Below, one piece after another: positions 49,550 through 59,900 of a stretch of DNA of 64,000 nucleotides. How positions within the stretch are numbered: the stretch's first letter is position 1; every line of letters starts with the position of its first letter. The notes below the pieces were generated by a model that searched no databases, was not told the DNA's origin, and saw only the letters and a list, made by a program, of their open reading frames with translations. The DNA is from an uncultured Oscillospiraceae bacterium. Its GTDB lineage: Bacteria; Bacillota; Clostridia; Oscillospirales; Oscillospiraceae. Both the position numbers and the translations under genes were made by a program. The stretch is taken from positions 1-64,000 of the forward strand of contig CATLAL010000013.1 in the NCBI GenBank assembly GCA_949878425.1, read 5' to 3'.

Positions 49550-51244
49550 CTATGCGTCAGGGAAAAGCCAGCTGGGCGGCCCCTCGTCCTCCGGCTCTTC
49601 CGGTTCCTCCGGCTCCTGGGGCTGCGCCGGCTCCTCGGAGGGAGGCTCCTCATCGGGGGGCTCCGGCTCGTTTCCGCCGCTGTTGTCCGGCGCCGTGTTT
49701 CCGTTCTCCGTATCTTCGCCCTGATCCGGCTGCTGGGAGACGTCGGTTCCGCCGTTGGGACGGTTTGGAGAGGCGGACGAATTGCCCGTATCTGCCGGTA
49801 GATCCGGCTCATCCTCCAGAGGCTCGCCGTTTTCATCGGTGTAGACGATGCTCCCATCCTCGTCTAGGATGTAGTACCGGCCCTCCTGGTCCTGCTCCGG
49901 CCGGACCGGCGGCGTGCCGTAAACCACATTGCCGTCCCCGTCGTAGTAGGCCTCTCCCCGCTGTACAGCCATGACCGCGTTGTGGGTGGTGTCCCGGAGG
50001 GTGCCGGTGGAGGAGGCGATGTCGCCGTTGGACAGAACGCTCATGGCGTCCAGCATGGCGGTGGTTACCTGCTGCTCAAAGGGGTTGAAGTGGGCGTTGA
50101 CCATCTCCACCACCTGTTTGGGATAGATGGTGACATAGGACTGATAATCCCCTACAGCGCGGCTGTACGCCTGTGCACCGTAGTTTCCGGGCAGGGTATA
50201 GGTGTCCACGTCCTCCACCCGCAGCGCCGGGGCGCTGTTGAGCCCCAGCACGTTGGCCGCGAACCACACCACGCTGCCCAGCTCCAGATCCGTCTCCACG
50301 TTCTCCATGGCTAGGTCGATATAGGCCTTTACCTTGCCCCAGTGCTTAAAGCTCAAACACTCCTGGACCAGGGCCTTCATAAACTCCTGCTGGACCTCCA
50401 CCCGCTTGATGTCGCCCTCCGGATAGCGCCGGAAGCGGACCAGCTGCATGGCGTGCTCACCGTCCAGCACCTGGACGCCCTTTTTCAGGTGGATGTGCAG
50501 GTCCTGGTAGTCGTCGTCGTAGTCCATATCCCGGGGCACGTCGAACTCCACGCCCTCAATGAGGTCCACCAGCTCCACGAACATCTTCAGATCCACCTTG
50601 ACATAGAAGTCCGGCGTGAAGCCGATCAGGGTCCGGACCTGCCGCTTCAGGGCCTCGATGTCCCGGCCCGAGGCGCTGTAAATAGAGTTGACCCGCTTGA
50701 TGTCCCACCTGACGTTAATCATGGTGTCCCGGGGGATGCTCATAATGTTGAGATCCTGGTTGACGGTATCGTAGCTGACCACCATAATGGTGTCCGTGTT
50801 GCCGTCGTCCAGATCCGTGCCCACCAGCAGGAAGGTGTAGACCCCCTCCTTCCGGTTGCCGGACACGGTGGGCATGTCGCCGCCGTAGCCGTCGTCCGGA
50901 TACAGCTCGTCGTCCGTGGGACCGGCGGGACGCTCCTGCCCGCTGGTGCCAACACTGGAGTCGGGCTCCGTCTGGCTGCCGCCGCCCGACACGGGGGGCT
51001 CCGGCGGCTTGATCCACATCCGCAGGGCCATGGCCACCCCCGCCACTACGACCACCAGGCCGCACACCACGCCCAGCAGGATCTTTCCCTTTCCGGACTG
51101 CCAGAACAGCCGCGTGCGCACGCCGAAGCTGGGGGACCACTCCTTCTTCTTTCTCAGGGGGCCGGAGGGGTTCTCCAGCTTATCCCGGAGCGTCCGGTCC
51201 AGGTCCGCCTGGTGGGCGCCCCGCCTGCCTTTGAATAGGCCCAT
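49550..51244 (-). CDS. LytR-CpsA-Psr (LCP) family ligase, copy 1
   Basis: The 564-residue protein has a basic cytosolic start, one membrane helix (ILLGVVCGLVVVVAGVAMAL, about 55-75) and an LCP catalytic domain (about 125-370). Visible motifs are VSYDTVNQDLNIMSIPRDTM and WDIKRVNSIY, with DGEHAMQLVRFRR later. LCP enzymes attach wall polymers to peptidoglycan. The tail from about 460 is low-complexity, Pro/Glu-rich (EEPSEEPAQPQEPEEPEEPE-like). It follows a paralogue by 45 bases. Confidence 0.92.
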   Translation of the reverse strand: MGLFKGRRGAHQADLDRTLRDKLENPSGPLRKKKEWSPSFGVRTRLFWQSGKGKILLGVVCGLVVVVAGVAMALRMWIKPPEPPVSGGGSQTEPDSSVGTSGQERPAGPTDDELYPDDGYGGDMPTVSGNRKEGVYTFLLVGTDLDDGNTDTIMVVSYDTVNQDLNIMSIPRDTMINVRWDIKRVNSIYSASGRDIEALKRQVRTLIGFTPDFYVKVDLKMFVELVDLIEGVEFDVPRDMDYDDDYQDLHIHLKKGVQVLDGEHAMQLVRFRRYPEGDIKRVEVQQEFMKALVQECLSFKHWGKVKAYIDLAMENVETDLELGSVVWFAANVLGLNSAPALRVEDVDTYTLPGNYGAQAYSRAVGDYQSYVTIYPKQVVEMVNAHFNPFEQQVTTAMLDAMSVLSNGDIASSTGTLRDTTHNAVMAVQRGEAYYDGDGNVVYGTPPVRPEQDQEGRYYILDEDGSIVYTDENGEPLEDEPDLPADTGNSSASPNRPNGGTDVSQQPDQGEDTENGNTAPDNSGGNEPEPPDEEPPSEEPAQPQEPEEPEEPEDEGPPSWLFPDA

Positions 51245-51289
51245 ATCTCTCTGTCCTTTCCGGGTATAGTTGTTTTCCGCGCAGATACG

Positions 51290-52930
51290 TCAGCCCGGCG
51301 TTCCAGTGCCGCCCTCAGGTTCCGGGCCGCTGTCCGGCAGCTCCGGCTCGTCCGGCAGCTCCGGCTCCGGTTCTGCCGGGAGCTCCTCTGTGCCGCCGGC
51401 GGGGGGCTGCGTCCCGTCGCCGCCGTCGGGAGGCGGCGGAGTCTCCCCTCCGCCGCTGTCGGGGGGCTCCGTCCCATCGCCCGGGTCTACCAGGGGGGGC
51501 TCACTAGAATCTCCGCCCTCCCCCGGGTTCTCCAAGGACGGCGGCTCGCTTCCGTCTCCCGGGTTCTCCGTGTTCCCCGGATCTGTCGTGCTTCCGCCGC
51601 CGGGGGTGTTTTCGTCCGGCTGGCCGCCGTCAGGCGCACCGTCCGGCTGATCGTCCGGAGTATCGCCGTCATTGCCGCTGTCCTCCGGCGGCTTGGAGGA
51701 GGACCCGCCGCCGCTGGGCCGGGACGGCGCGGAGGCGACGCTGGTATCCAGCAGCGTGGCGTTGGTGACGCCCAGGGAGCCGTCCCGGTTCTTGTACATG
51801 ATCTGGAGATCGCTCTCCTGGATCTCCCGGTTGTAGGGGTTGAAAAACTCGTTGACCATCTCCACCACCTGGTCCGGATAGGGGAACACATAGGACTGGT
51901 AGTTGTGGTACGTCCGGCTCCAGGCGGAGCCTTCGTAGTCCGCGGGCAAGGTCATAAAGTTCAGCTTCTCCATATCCGCCCCCATGGCCTGCTGGGCGAA
52001 CCAGAGGAGGTTGTTCAGGGGCAGGTCTGTCTCCACGTTGTCAAAAAAGATCCGGGCAAAGCCGCCGATCTTGGTCCAGTTCTTCAGCTGGAGACACTGC
52101 TGGGCCACAGCCTTGAGGAATTCCTGCTGGACGCCTATGCGCACGGTGTCGCCGTAGCTGGTGCCGGAGTTGTTCTGCCGCCAGCGGACCACCTGCATGG
52201 CGTCGTCGCCGTCCAGGAGCCGGTAGCCCTTGGACTGGTGGATATGGAGATTCTGGTAGTCGTCGTCGTAGTTCATGTCGTAGGGCACGTCGAAGTACAC
52301 GCCCCCCAGCTCCTCCACCAGAAGGCCCACGGCCTTCCACTCAATCACCACATAGAAGTCCGGCACAATGCCGGTCAGATAGCCCACCTGTTTTTTCAGG
52401 CCCTCGATGCCCCCGCCGCTGGACTCCCTGGCGCTGTAGACCGAGTTGACCCGCTTGATGTCCCATTTCACGTTGACCATGGTGTCCCGGGGGATGCTCA
52501 TGCAGTTGACGGCCTGGTTGGGCACGTCGTAGGAGACCAGGATGATGGTATCCGTGCTGCCGCTGGAGGTGTCCTTCCCCAGGAGCAGGAAGGTGTAGAA
52601 GTCCTCCTTGCGGCCCGTGAGGGCGTCTGGGCCGTCAACCTCCTGGTCCGGCGCAGGAGTGTTGGGGTTGCTGTCCTGGACGCCGGGCCTGTTGTTTTGG
52701 CTTACGTCCGGGGATTTGACAAACAGAATCCAGGCCCCCGCCACGACCAGGGCCAGGGCGGCGACGGCGCCCCCGGCGATCATCAGCGCCTTCTGCCAGG
52801 TGGGCCGGCGGCCCCACCAGCCCGTTTTCTTCTTTTTTTGTTTCTTGGGGACAATGTCCTCCGCAAAGGGGTCCCCGCCCCGCTGCCAGCCGCCGGCGGC
52901 GGCCTCCCGCTTGCCCTTGGTTTTGCTCAT
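51290..52930 (-). CDS. LytR-CpsA-Psr (LCP) family ligase, copy 2
   Basis: The 546-residue paralogue has a lysine-rich start (PKKQKKKKTGWWGRR), one membrane helix (ALMIAGGAVAALALVVAGAW) and the LCP domain with VSYDVPNQAVNCMSIPRDTM, WDIKRVNSVY and DGDDAMQVVRWRQ. The last 130 residues are a Gly/Pro/Ser/Asp-rich low-complexity tail (PPDSGGGETPPPPDGGDG and similar). It starts with ATG overlapping the nadD-yqeK stop (ATGA). The two LCP copies may attach different polymers. Confidence 0.92.
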   Translation of the reverse strand: MSKTKGKREAAAGGWQRGGDPFAEDIVPKKQKKKKTGWWGRRPTWQKALMIAGGAVAALALVVAGAWILFVKSPDVSQNNRPGVQDSNPNTPAPDQEVDGPDALTGRKEDFYTFLLLGKDTSSGSTDTIILVSYDVPNQAVNCMSIPRDTMVNVKWDIKRVNSVYSARESSGGGIEGLKKQVGYLTGIVPDFYVVIEWKAVGLLVEELGGVYFDVPYDMNYDDDYQNLHIHQSKGYRLLDGDDAMQVVRWRQNNSGTSYGDTVRIGVQQEFLKAVAQQCLQLKNWTKIGGFARIFFDNVETDLPLNNLLWFAQQAMGADMEKLNFMTLPADYEGSAWSRTYHNYQSYVFPYPDQVVEMVNEFFNPYNREIQESDLQIMYKNRDGSLGVTNATLLDTSVASAPSRPSGGGSSSKPPEDSGNDGDTPDDQPDGAPDGGQPDENTPGGGSTTDPGNTENPGDGSEPPSLENPGEGGDSSEPPLVDPGDGTEPPDSGGGETPPPPDGGDGTQPPAGGTEELPAEPEPELPDEPELPDSGPEPEGGTGTPG

Positions 52931-54117
52931 GTCAGCTTTCCTTTCAGATAGTCCCTCGCTAATACACTGTTGGAATGGACCGCTGTCCCATTCTCTTTTA
53001 AATCCGCCACCGCCATCGTCAGCCCCAGCAGCAGCGCCCGGTCCAGATCCTCATAGGCCAACTGCCGCAGCTCCGTCAGGTCGCAGAAGCTCCGGGTGGG
53101 CTCGATATAGTCCGCCAGGTAGATAATCTTCTCCAGCAGCGTCATGTCCGCCCTGCCGGTGGTGTGCCAGCGGATGGCGCTCTCTATCTCCGGCGGCGCG
53201 CCGAATACGTGCTTCGCCACCGCCGCGCCGGTGCGGGCGTGGAGCAGCTTATCCGCCCCCAGCTCCTCCCGGTCCAGCTCGATACCATATTGACGGCAAA
53301 TATGCAGATGTTGTTCCCGATCTAATTTTTTCGTGCAGTCGTGGAGCAGGGCCGCCCTGCGGGCCGCCTCCTCGTCCGCGCCCCAGCGGCGGGCCAGCGC
53401 CGCCGCCGTCTCCTCCGTGCCCAGCACGTGGGGGATGCGGCTGTGCTTGAGCATGCTCAAAGCCGCGCAGCGCAGATCCTCCAGGGTGAGGCGCTTCAGG
53501 TCCGCGCGGACGCCGTAGAGCCCCTTTAACAGGATATATCCGTACACCGTGGGGGCCAGGTACTCCCGGCCGGCGCCCTCCGCCAGCGTCCGGCGCAGCT
53601 GGGTGGAGGAGATGTCCACAATCTGAGGCAGGACCAGCGTCACAACCTCCGCTCCAAACGTTTTCGCCAGGTACTTCCGCTGCGGGGCGAAGAGCTCCTC
53701 CGTGTCCGACTCGCTGCGGCCAAAGGCGCACAGCGTGCACAGCTTCGCGATCTCCTCCGGCTCCCGCCAGTTCTGGAAGGTGAGGAACATGTCCGTCCCC
53801 ATCAGAAAGTAGAGCCGGTCCTTTTTGTGCTCCTTTTTCAGCGCCCGCAGGGTGTCCACCGTGTAGCTCTTCCCCTTCCGGCGCAGCTCCATGCCGCTGA
53901 CGTGGACCTGGGGGCCGATGGCCTCCGCCGCCAGACGGACCAGCTCCAACCGCTGCTCCGCGCCGGGGCTCTCCGCCGCCAGACGCTTGTGGGGCGGGAT
54001 GCCGGTGGGGATGAGGTACAGCCGCTCCAGCCCCAAATAGCTGGCGGCGAACCGGGCCGCCTCCATGTGCCCCAGGTGGATGGGATTAAATGTCCCGCCA
54101 TATATTCCAATCTTCAA
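52927..54117 (-). CDS. nadD-yqeK: Nicotinate-nucleotide adenylyltransferase / YqeK HD phosphohydrolase fusion
   Basis: The 396-residue protein joins two domains. Residues 1-200 are NadD (KIGIYGGTFNPIHLGHMEAA with HxGH, and VDISSTQLRRTL), making deamido-NAD. Residues 215-396 are a YqeK-type HD domain (HSRIPHVLGTEETAAALA, LLHDCTKKL, ADYIEPTR), related to Ap4A hydrolases. The fusion is common in Oscillospiraceae. No ATG fits the NadD start; TTG at 54117 with AGGGG seven bases upstream gives LKIGIYGG and is preferred. Confidence 0.92.
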   Translation of the reverse strand: MKIGIYGGTFNPIHLGHMEAARFAASYLGLERLYLIPTGIPPHKRLAAESPGAEQRLELVRLAAEAIGPQVHVSGMELRRKGKSYTVDTLRALKKEHKKDRLYFLMGTDMFLTFQNWREPEEIAKLCTLCAFGRSESDTEELFAPQRKYLAKTFGAEVVTLVLPQIVDISSTQLRRTLAEGAGREYLAPTVYGYILLKGLYGVRADLKRLTLEDLRCAALSMLKHSRIPHVLGTEETAAALARRWGADEEAARRAALLHDCTKKLDREQHLHICRQYGIELDREELGADKLLHARTGAAVAKHVFGAPPEIESAIRWHTTGRADMTLLEKIIYLADYIEPTRSFCDLTELRQLAYEDLDRALLLGLTMAVADLKENGTAVHSNSVLARDYLKGKLT

Positions 54118-54198
54118 GACAAGGCCCCTTTTCCGTTTCACATTCCACCGGTCCGCATGGGTGAAGTATACCACAGCCGCCGCGCTTCTGGCAACAGG

Positions 54199-54516
54199 CT
54201 ATTTCGTTTTCCGGTCCCGGATCAGCTCAATTTTCCGCTTGCTCTTGTCATAGTGCTGGCGGTAGAGGACAAATTTGGTCCCGATCACCTGAACCTCCTC
54301 GCTGCGGGTGAGCCGGGCCAGCTCCGTACAGGCCTCCCGGGCGGTGAGCATGGCGTTCTCCTGCACCTTGCACTTGATGAGCTCCCGGGCCTCCAGGGCG
54401 TCGCCGGCCTGCTTGACCAGGTTGTCCGTGATGCCGTCCTTGCCGATGTGGACGATGGTGTCGATGCCGTTGGCAAGGCCCCGCAGCTGGGCCCTCTGCT
54501 TACTGGTCAGTTCCAT
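54199..54516 (-). CDS. yhbY: YhbY/CRM-domain RNA-binding protein
   Basis: The 105-residue protein is a single CRM domain (LTSKQRAQLRGLANGIDTIV then HIGKDGITDNLVKQ, and VQVIGTKFVLYRQ). YhbY-type proteins bind pre-50S ribosomes. ATG 54516 has AAGGAGGCGG and lies inside the 3' end of rdgB, overlapping it by 17 bases. Gene order rdgB-yhbY-nadD is common in Firmicutes. Confidence 0.93.
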   Translation of the reverse strand: MELTSKQRAQLRGLANGIDTIVHIGKDGITDNLVKQAGDALEARELIKCKVQENAMLTAREACTELARLTRSEEVQVIGTKFVLYRQHYDKSKRKIELIRDRKTK

Positions 54517-55111
54517 AGCCGCCTCCTTGCAGGTAGTCCCGGAGCTTCCCGTCAAAAACCGCCAGGGCCTTGCCCCGGTGGCTCACCGCCGCCTTCTCCT
54601 CCGGCGTCAGCTGGGCGTAGGTCTTGCGGAGCTCCGGCAGGAAGAACACCGGGTCGTAGCCAAAGCCGCCGCTGCCCTGGGGGGCGAAGGCGATGGTCCC
54701 GGGGCAGACGCCCTCCGCCTCAATGGCGTCCCCGTTGGGGAACACACAGGCGATGGCGCTGGTAAAGTGGGCGGTCCGGCTGGCGGCGCCCCGCATGTTG
54801 GCCAGCAGCAGTTTATAGCGGCCCGCGTCGTCCAGCTCCGGGCCGCCGTAGCGGGCGGAGTAGACGCCGGGGGCGCCGTTCAAGGCGTCCACGCACACCC
54901 CGGAGTCGTCGGCGATGGCGGGCAGGCCGCTGGCCTCCATCACCGCCCGGGCCTTCAGCAGGGCGTTCTGGGCAAAGGTCTCCCCGGTCTCCTCCACCTC
55001 CACGTGGAGCCCCAGCTCCGACTGCAAAACTGCCTCCAAGCCGTGGGCGGACAAAATATCCCGCATTTCCGCAAGCTTGTGCTTATTCTGTGACGCAAGG
55101 ACAAATTTCAT
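54500..55111 (-). CDS. rdgB: XTP/dITP diphosphatase (RdgB/HAM1)
   Basis: The 203-residue enzyme removes deaminated purine nucleotides. It starts MKFVLASQNKHKLAEMRDIL and has the active-site box LPAIADDSGVCVDALNGAPG near residue 65 and GFGYDPVFFLPEL near 150. Start ATG 55111 gives the standard N-terminus. It begins 8 bases after rph ends, in the same operon. Confidence 0.95.
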   Translation of the reverse strand: MKFVLASQNKHKLAEMRDILSAHGLEAVLQSELGLHVEVEETGETFAQNALLKARAVMEASGLPAIADDSGVCVDALNGAPGVYSARYGGPELDDAGRYKLLLANMRGAASRTAHFTSAIACVFPNGDAIEAEGVCPGTIAFAPQGSGGFGYDPVFFLPELRKTYAQLTPEEKAAVSHRGKALAVFDGKLRDYLQGGGYGTDQ

Positions 55112-55118
55112 GTCGCGT

Positions 55119-55835
55119 TCAGCCTCCCAAAATTTCTTTCTGTTTTTCCAGCAGCTGCCGGATGCCGCCGGCGCACAGGTCCACCAGCTCCCGCTGCTCC
55201 GCCAGGGTGAAGCCCCGGCCCTCACCGGTGCCCTGGAGCTCGATGAGCTCGCCCCGGTCGTTCATCACGCAGTTGAGGTCCACCATGGCCCGGCTGTCCT
55301 CCTCGTAGCAGAGGTCCAGCAGCGGCGCGTCCGCCACGATCCCGGCGGATACGGCGGCCACGCAGTCCCGGATGGGGCTTTTTTCCAGCACCCCCGCCTC
55401 CACCAGCCCGCGGCAGGCGATGGCCAGGGCGATAAACCCGCCGGTGACCGAGGCGGTGCGGGTGCCGCCGTCACCCTGGAGCACGTCGCAGTCCACGGTA
55501 ATGGTCCGCGCCCCCAGAGCCGTGAGGTCCACCGCCGCGCGGAGGCTCCGGCCGATGAGCCGCTGGATCTCCGCGGACCGGGGGCTCAGCTTCAGCTTGC
55601 TCACGTCCCGGCGGGAGCGCTCCCGGTTGGCCCGGGGCAGCATGGCGTACTCCGCCGTCACCCAGCCCGTCCCCTCCGGCACGTGGCGGGGCGCGCCCTC
55701 CTCCACGCTGGCGCAGCAGAGGACCTTGGTTTTCCCGCACTCGATGAGCACGCTGCCCTCGGCGAAGTCCGCGAAGCCAAGGGTCATCTTGACCGGACGG
55801 AGCTGGTTTTCTTTTCTGCCGTCAATTCTGGTCAT
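55119..55835 (-). CDS. rph: Ribonuclease PH
   Basis: The 238-residue phosphorolytic exonuclease trims tRNA 3' ends. It starts MTRIDGRKENQLRPVKMTLG and shows GWVTAEYAMLPRANRERSRR near residue 55, SAEIQRLIGRSLRAAVDLTA and CDVLQGDGGTRTASVTGGFI near 115. ATG 55835 has GGAGAGA upstream and overlaps the end of a small membrane gene. Confidence 0.96.
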   Translation of the reverse strand: MTRIDGRKENQLRPVKMTLGFADFAEGSVLIECGKTKVLCCASVEEGAPRHVPEGTGWVTAEYAMLPRANRERSRRDVSKLKLSPRSAEIQRLIGRSLRAAVDLTALGARTITVDCDVLQGDGGTRTASVTGGFIALAIACRGLVEAGVLEKSPIRDCVAAVSAGIVADAPLLDLCYEEDSRAMVDLNCVMNDRGELIELQGTGEGRGFTLAEQRELVDLCAGGIRQLLEKQKEILGG

Positions 55836-55995
55836 TGTTCTGTCTCTCCTCCACATGGATCTTGTCTCCCACAAAGAGGCTCGCCAGCATCAGCGCCGCG
55901 CCTCCGTAGAAGCACACCGGGCTTGCCAGCCCGCATACCGTCAGCGCGGCCCCTATGACGGTCATCTTCAGGCCGATCAGGTTCAGGCTCTTCAT
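55822..55995 (-). CDS. Small membrane protein between ftsY and rph
   Basis: The 57-residue product begins MKSLNLIGLKMTVIGAALTV and has two short hydrophobic segments and a polar tail (VGDKIHVEERQNN). It starts 4 bases after the ftsY stop and overlaps the rph start by 14 bases, so it is translated within this operon. No family is recognised. Confidence 0.7.
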   Translation of the reverse strand: MKSLNLIGLKMTVIGAALTVCGLASPVCFYGGAALMLASLFVGDKIHVEERQNNDQN

Positions 55996-55999
55996 TCTG

Positions 56000-56878
56000 T
56001 TAAATCAGCGCCTCCACGTACTCCCGGGCGTCGAAGGGCTGGAGGTCGTCGATGCCCTCCCCCAGGCCCACGAACTTCACCGGCACCTGGAGCTCCTGGG
56101 CGATGGCGATGACAATGCCGCCCTTGGCGGTGCCGTCCAGCTTGGTGAGGACGATGCCCGTGCAGCCGGAGATCTCCTGGAACTGCTTGGCCTGGATGAG
56201 GCCGTTCTGGCCGGTGGTGGCGTCCAGCACCAGCAGCACCTCCAGCGCCGCCTCCGGCAGCTCCCGGTCGATGATCTTCCGGAGCTTGGCCAGCTCCGCC
56301 ATGAGGTTGGCCTTGTTGTGGAGTCGGCCGGCGGTGTCGCAGATCACAACGTCCACGCCCCGGGCTCTCGCGGCCTGGAGGGCGTCGTAGAGCACCGCCC
56401 CGGGGTCCGCCCCCTCCTTCTGCCGCACAAGCTCGCACCGGGCCCGATTGGCCCAGATTTCCAGCTGGTCCGCCGCCGCCGCCCGGAAGGTGTCCCCGGC
56501 GCACAGCAGCACCCGCTTGCCCTGTCGGCGCAGGGAGCTGGCCAGCTTGCCGATGGAGGTGGTCTTGCCCACGCCGTTGACGCCGATCACCAGCACCACC
56601 GAGGGACGGGTGGCCAGGTTCAGCGCCGGGTCGCCCACCCGGAGCTTCTCCGCCAGGATCTCCCGCAGGCAGGCCTTCACCGGCTCCTGGCCGGAGATCT
56701 TCTCCTCAATCATCCGCGCGCGCAGCTCCTTGACCGCCTCGGTGGCGGTGCCCAGCCCTACGTCCGCCAGGATGAGCATCTCCTCCAGATCGTCGAAAAA
56801 CGCCTCGTCCGCCTCGCTGATGGCGGAGCCGAACACGTCGCCCATGTAGATTTTCTTCAGTTTCTGCCAAAAGCCCAT
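56000..56878 (-). CDS. ftsY: Signal recognition particle receptor FtsY
   Basis: The 292-residue GTPase is an NG-domain protein with little of the acidic A domain: helical N part (about 1-85), then [17 protein letters not shown] (G1), [25 protein letters not shown] and [11 protein letters not shown]. It docks the SRP-ribosome complex at the membrane. It lies 40 bases downstream of smc. Confidence 0.96.
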   Translation of the reverse strand: MGFWQKLKKIYMGDVFGSAISEADEAFFDDLEEMLILADVGLGTATEAVKELRARMIEEKISGQEPVKACLREILAEKLRVGDPALNLATRPSVVLVIGVNGVGKTTSIGKLASSLRRQGKRVLLCAGDTFRAAAADQLEIWANRARCELVRQKEGADPGAVLYDALQAARARGVDVVICDTAGRLHNKANLMAELAKLRKIIDRELPEAALEVLLVLDATTGQNGLIQAKQFQEISGCTGIVLTKLDGTAKGGIVIAIAQELQVPVKFVGLGEGIDDLQPFDAREYVEALI

Positions 56879-56918
56879 AGTAAATCCTTTCCGCGCCGCC
56901 GGAGGTCCCGGTGGCCAG

Positions 56919-59900
56919 CTATTTGATGTTCAGTTCAGACGCCGCCTCGTTGAGGTTGATCATCAGCATCTTGCTGACGCCCTTCTCCTGCATGGTGACG
57001 CCGTAGAGGATGTCCGCCTCCTCCATGGTGCCCCGGCGGTGGGTGATGACGATGAACTGGGTCTTATCCGCGATGGAGCGCATATACCGGGCCACCCGGA
57101 CCACGTTTGCCTCGTCCAGGGCGGCCTCGATCTCATCCATCACGCAGAAGGGAGTGGGGTGTACTTTTAAAATGGCGAAGTACAGGGCGATGGCCACAAA
57201 GGCCTTCTCCCCGCCGGAGAGGAGGGACAGTGTCTTTAAGGTCTTGCCCGGGGGCTGGACCTTGATCTCAATGCCGCACTCCAGAATATCCGACGGATCG
57301 TCCAGCTCCAGCGTGGCCCGGCCCCCGCCGAAGAGGTCCAGAAAGGTCTCCTGGAAGGAGGCGTTGATGAGCTGGAACTGCTCAGAAAAGATGGCAGTCA
57401 TCTCCTTGGTCAGCTCCGCGATAACGCCCTCCAGCTCCCCCTTGGCCTTCTCTACGTCGTCCCGCTGGCCGGTGAGGTAGGTGTAGCGCTGGTTCACCAG
57501 CTCAAACTGCTCGATGGCCCCGGTATTCACGCTGCCCAGGCCGCTGATCTCCCGCTTGAGCTCGCTTATGCGGCGGCTGGCCTTGGCCGCGCTCTCCAGC
57601 TCCACGCGCTGCTCCATAGCCGCCGAGTGGCTCAGCTCGTAGCTCTCCCAGAGCCTGTCCAGGATCTGCTTCTCCTCCATGTCGCCGGCGCCCAGCTTCT
57701 GCTCCAGCCGGCCGGCCTCCCGCTCGGCCTCCAGCACCTCGTCGTTGCAGCCCTTGAGCTGCTGGCCCATGGCGGTGCGCTCCTGCTCCAGGCGAAGGCG
57801 CTCCTCCTGGAGCTCCCGGAGCCGGTCCTGGCCGCTTTTGGCCTCCAGGCGCAGCGCCGCCGCCCGCTCTGTCCGCCGGCCGGCCTCCTGCTCCGCCTCC
57901 TCAATGGCGGCGCGGTACTCCTCTATGCGCCGCAGCCGCTGCTCCCGGTCTCCCGCCAGGTCCCGCTCCGTCTGCTCCAGACGCGCCGCGCTCTCCCCGG
58001 CGGCGTCCCGCTGGGCCCGCAGGCCCGCCTGGCGCTCCTTGCGCTCCGAAATCTCCTCCGCCAGCCGGTTGGAGCAGGCCTGTAGGTCCGTCTGGTCTGC
58101 CAGAAGGGCCTTGGCCTGCTGCCGGAGGCCCGCGGCCTCCAGATCCTTTGCCTCCACCTCTGAGAGAGCCTCCTCCCGGAGCTTCTGGCTGTCCTGAATC
58201 CGGGCGGCCAGAGCCTCCCGCTCCCCCTCCAGATTCTCCGCCTTGGCCTCCGCCGCCTCCAGCTGGGCGGCGTACTGCTTCATCTCCCCCTGGAGCCGGA
58301 GCACCTCGTTCTCCGCTGAGCGGCGCTGGCCCTCCGCCACCTGGAGCTCGTACTGGGCGGCGGCTAGCTCCCGGTCGGCTGTCTCGCACTCCCGCTGGGC
58401 GGCGTCCAGCTGCTCCGAGAGGACCTGCCGCCGCTTCTTCAGCGCCTCCAGCTCATTGGCCCGGGAGAGGATCCCCGCGCTCCTGGAGACGCTGCCGCCG
58501 GTCATGGACCCACCCCGGTTGATCACCTGGCCGTCCAGGGTGACGATCCGGAACCGGTTGGCGTATCTGCGGGCCATAGCAATGCCGCAGTCCAGGTCCT
58601 CCACCACCACGGTGCGGCCCAGGAGACTGCGAAAGATCTTGTCATACTGGGGAGCGTGGGACACCAGCCGGGAGGCGATGCCCACAAAGCCGAATTCCGC
58701 CTCCACCCCCCGCTCCCGCAGCTCCTCGCCCTGGATGGCGGTCAGAGGCAGGAAGGTGGCCCGGCCCCCGTCCCGCTGCTTGAGGTAGGTGATGGCGCCC
58801 TTGGCGTCCTCCTCCTGGTCTACCACGATGTTCTGCATTCCAGCTCCCAGGGCGGTCTCCAGGGCGACAGCGTACTTTCCCTCCACCCGCATAAGGCCCG
58901 CCACCGGGCCGTGGATCCCTGTCAGAGCGTTTCGCCCCGCGGCCTGCATCACAACCCGCACCGCCTTGTTGAAGCCCTCGTACTCCTTCTCCATCTCGGT
59001 GAGGAGCTTGATGCGGGAGTCCAGGTTGTTCTGCTCCATGGTCAGCTGGAGCCTGGCCTCTTGGGCCTCCCTGGCCCGCTTCTCCCGGCCCTCCATGCGC
59101 AGGGTGTGGCCCTGGATCACGTTTTTAACCGCGTCGGCCTCCTCCTGGGCGTCCTCCAGGGCCCGCCGGACGAATTTGGCGTCCTCCTCCGCGTGCTCCA
59201 GCTGCTTTTTAGCGGCGGAGAGCTCCTGGAAAATGGCGCTCTGGCGCTCCTCCATCTGCTCCAGCCCCGCGCCCAGGGCGGACAGGCGCTCCCGGCCCCT
59301 GGCGGCGGCCTCCCCGGCCAGGACCTCCCTGGCCTGAAGGGCGCGGAGGTCGTCCCCCGCCGCGCCGGCGCTCTCCGCCGCCTCTTGGGCCTTCTCCCGC
59401 AGACCCTCCAGCTCCTCCTCCAGAGCGGTCAGGGCCTCCTCCAGCTCCGCCGCCCGGCGGCGCTGGGCCTCCAGCTCCCCCCGGGCGCTCTCGCTGCGGC
59501 TGGACTGGCGCTCCAGCTCCTGGCTGATCTCGTCGATGGACTCCCGCTTGTGCTGGATCTCCGTGTGCAGCAGAACCGCGGCGCTCTCCTCGTCCCGGGC
59601 TCGCTCCTCCAGAGCCCCGGTCTCCCGGCGCAGGCGCTCCTGCTCCGTGTCCGTCTCCTGCATCCGCCGGGAGAAGCGGTCGTTCTCCTCGTAGAGGGCG
59701 TCCAGACGGGCCTGGGCCTCGTCCCGCTTGGCCTTGGCGGCGGCGTAGTCCGCCTGGAGGCGGCTCTTGGCGGTCTTGATCTCCTCCAGCCGCTCCATCC
59801 ACAAGGAGATCTCCAGCAGCCGCAGCTCGTCCCGCAGCAGCAGGTAGCGCCGGGCCTTTTCTGCCTGGTCCCGCAGGGGCGTCACCTGCAGTTCCAGCTC

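Noticed and set aside
51290..51680. Repetitive GC-rich stretch that looks like a short tandem repeat or CRISPR-like pattern
   Set aside because: It is the coding sequence for the low-complexity tail of LCP copy 2; repeat units vary and no spacers exist. No CRISPR array was found in the window.
52927..54174. Longer start for nadD at 54174
   Set aside because: The extra 19 residues have no family support and no good ribosome site. The TTG at 54117 gives the conserved KIGIYGGTFNP start.
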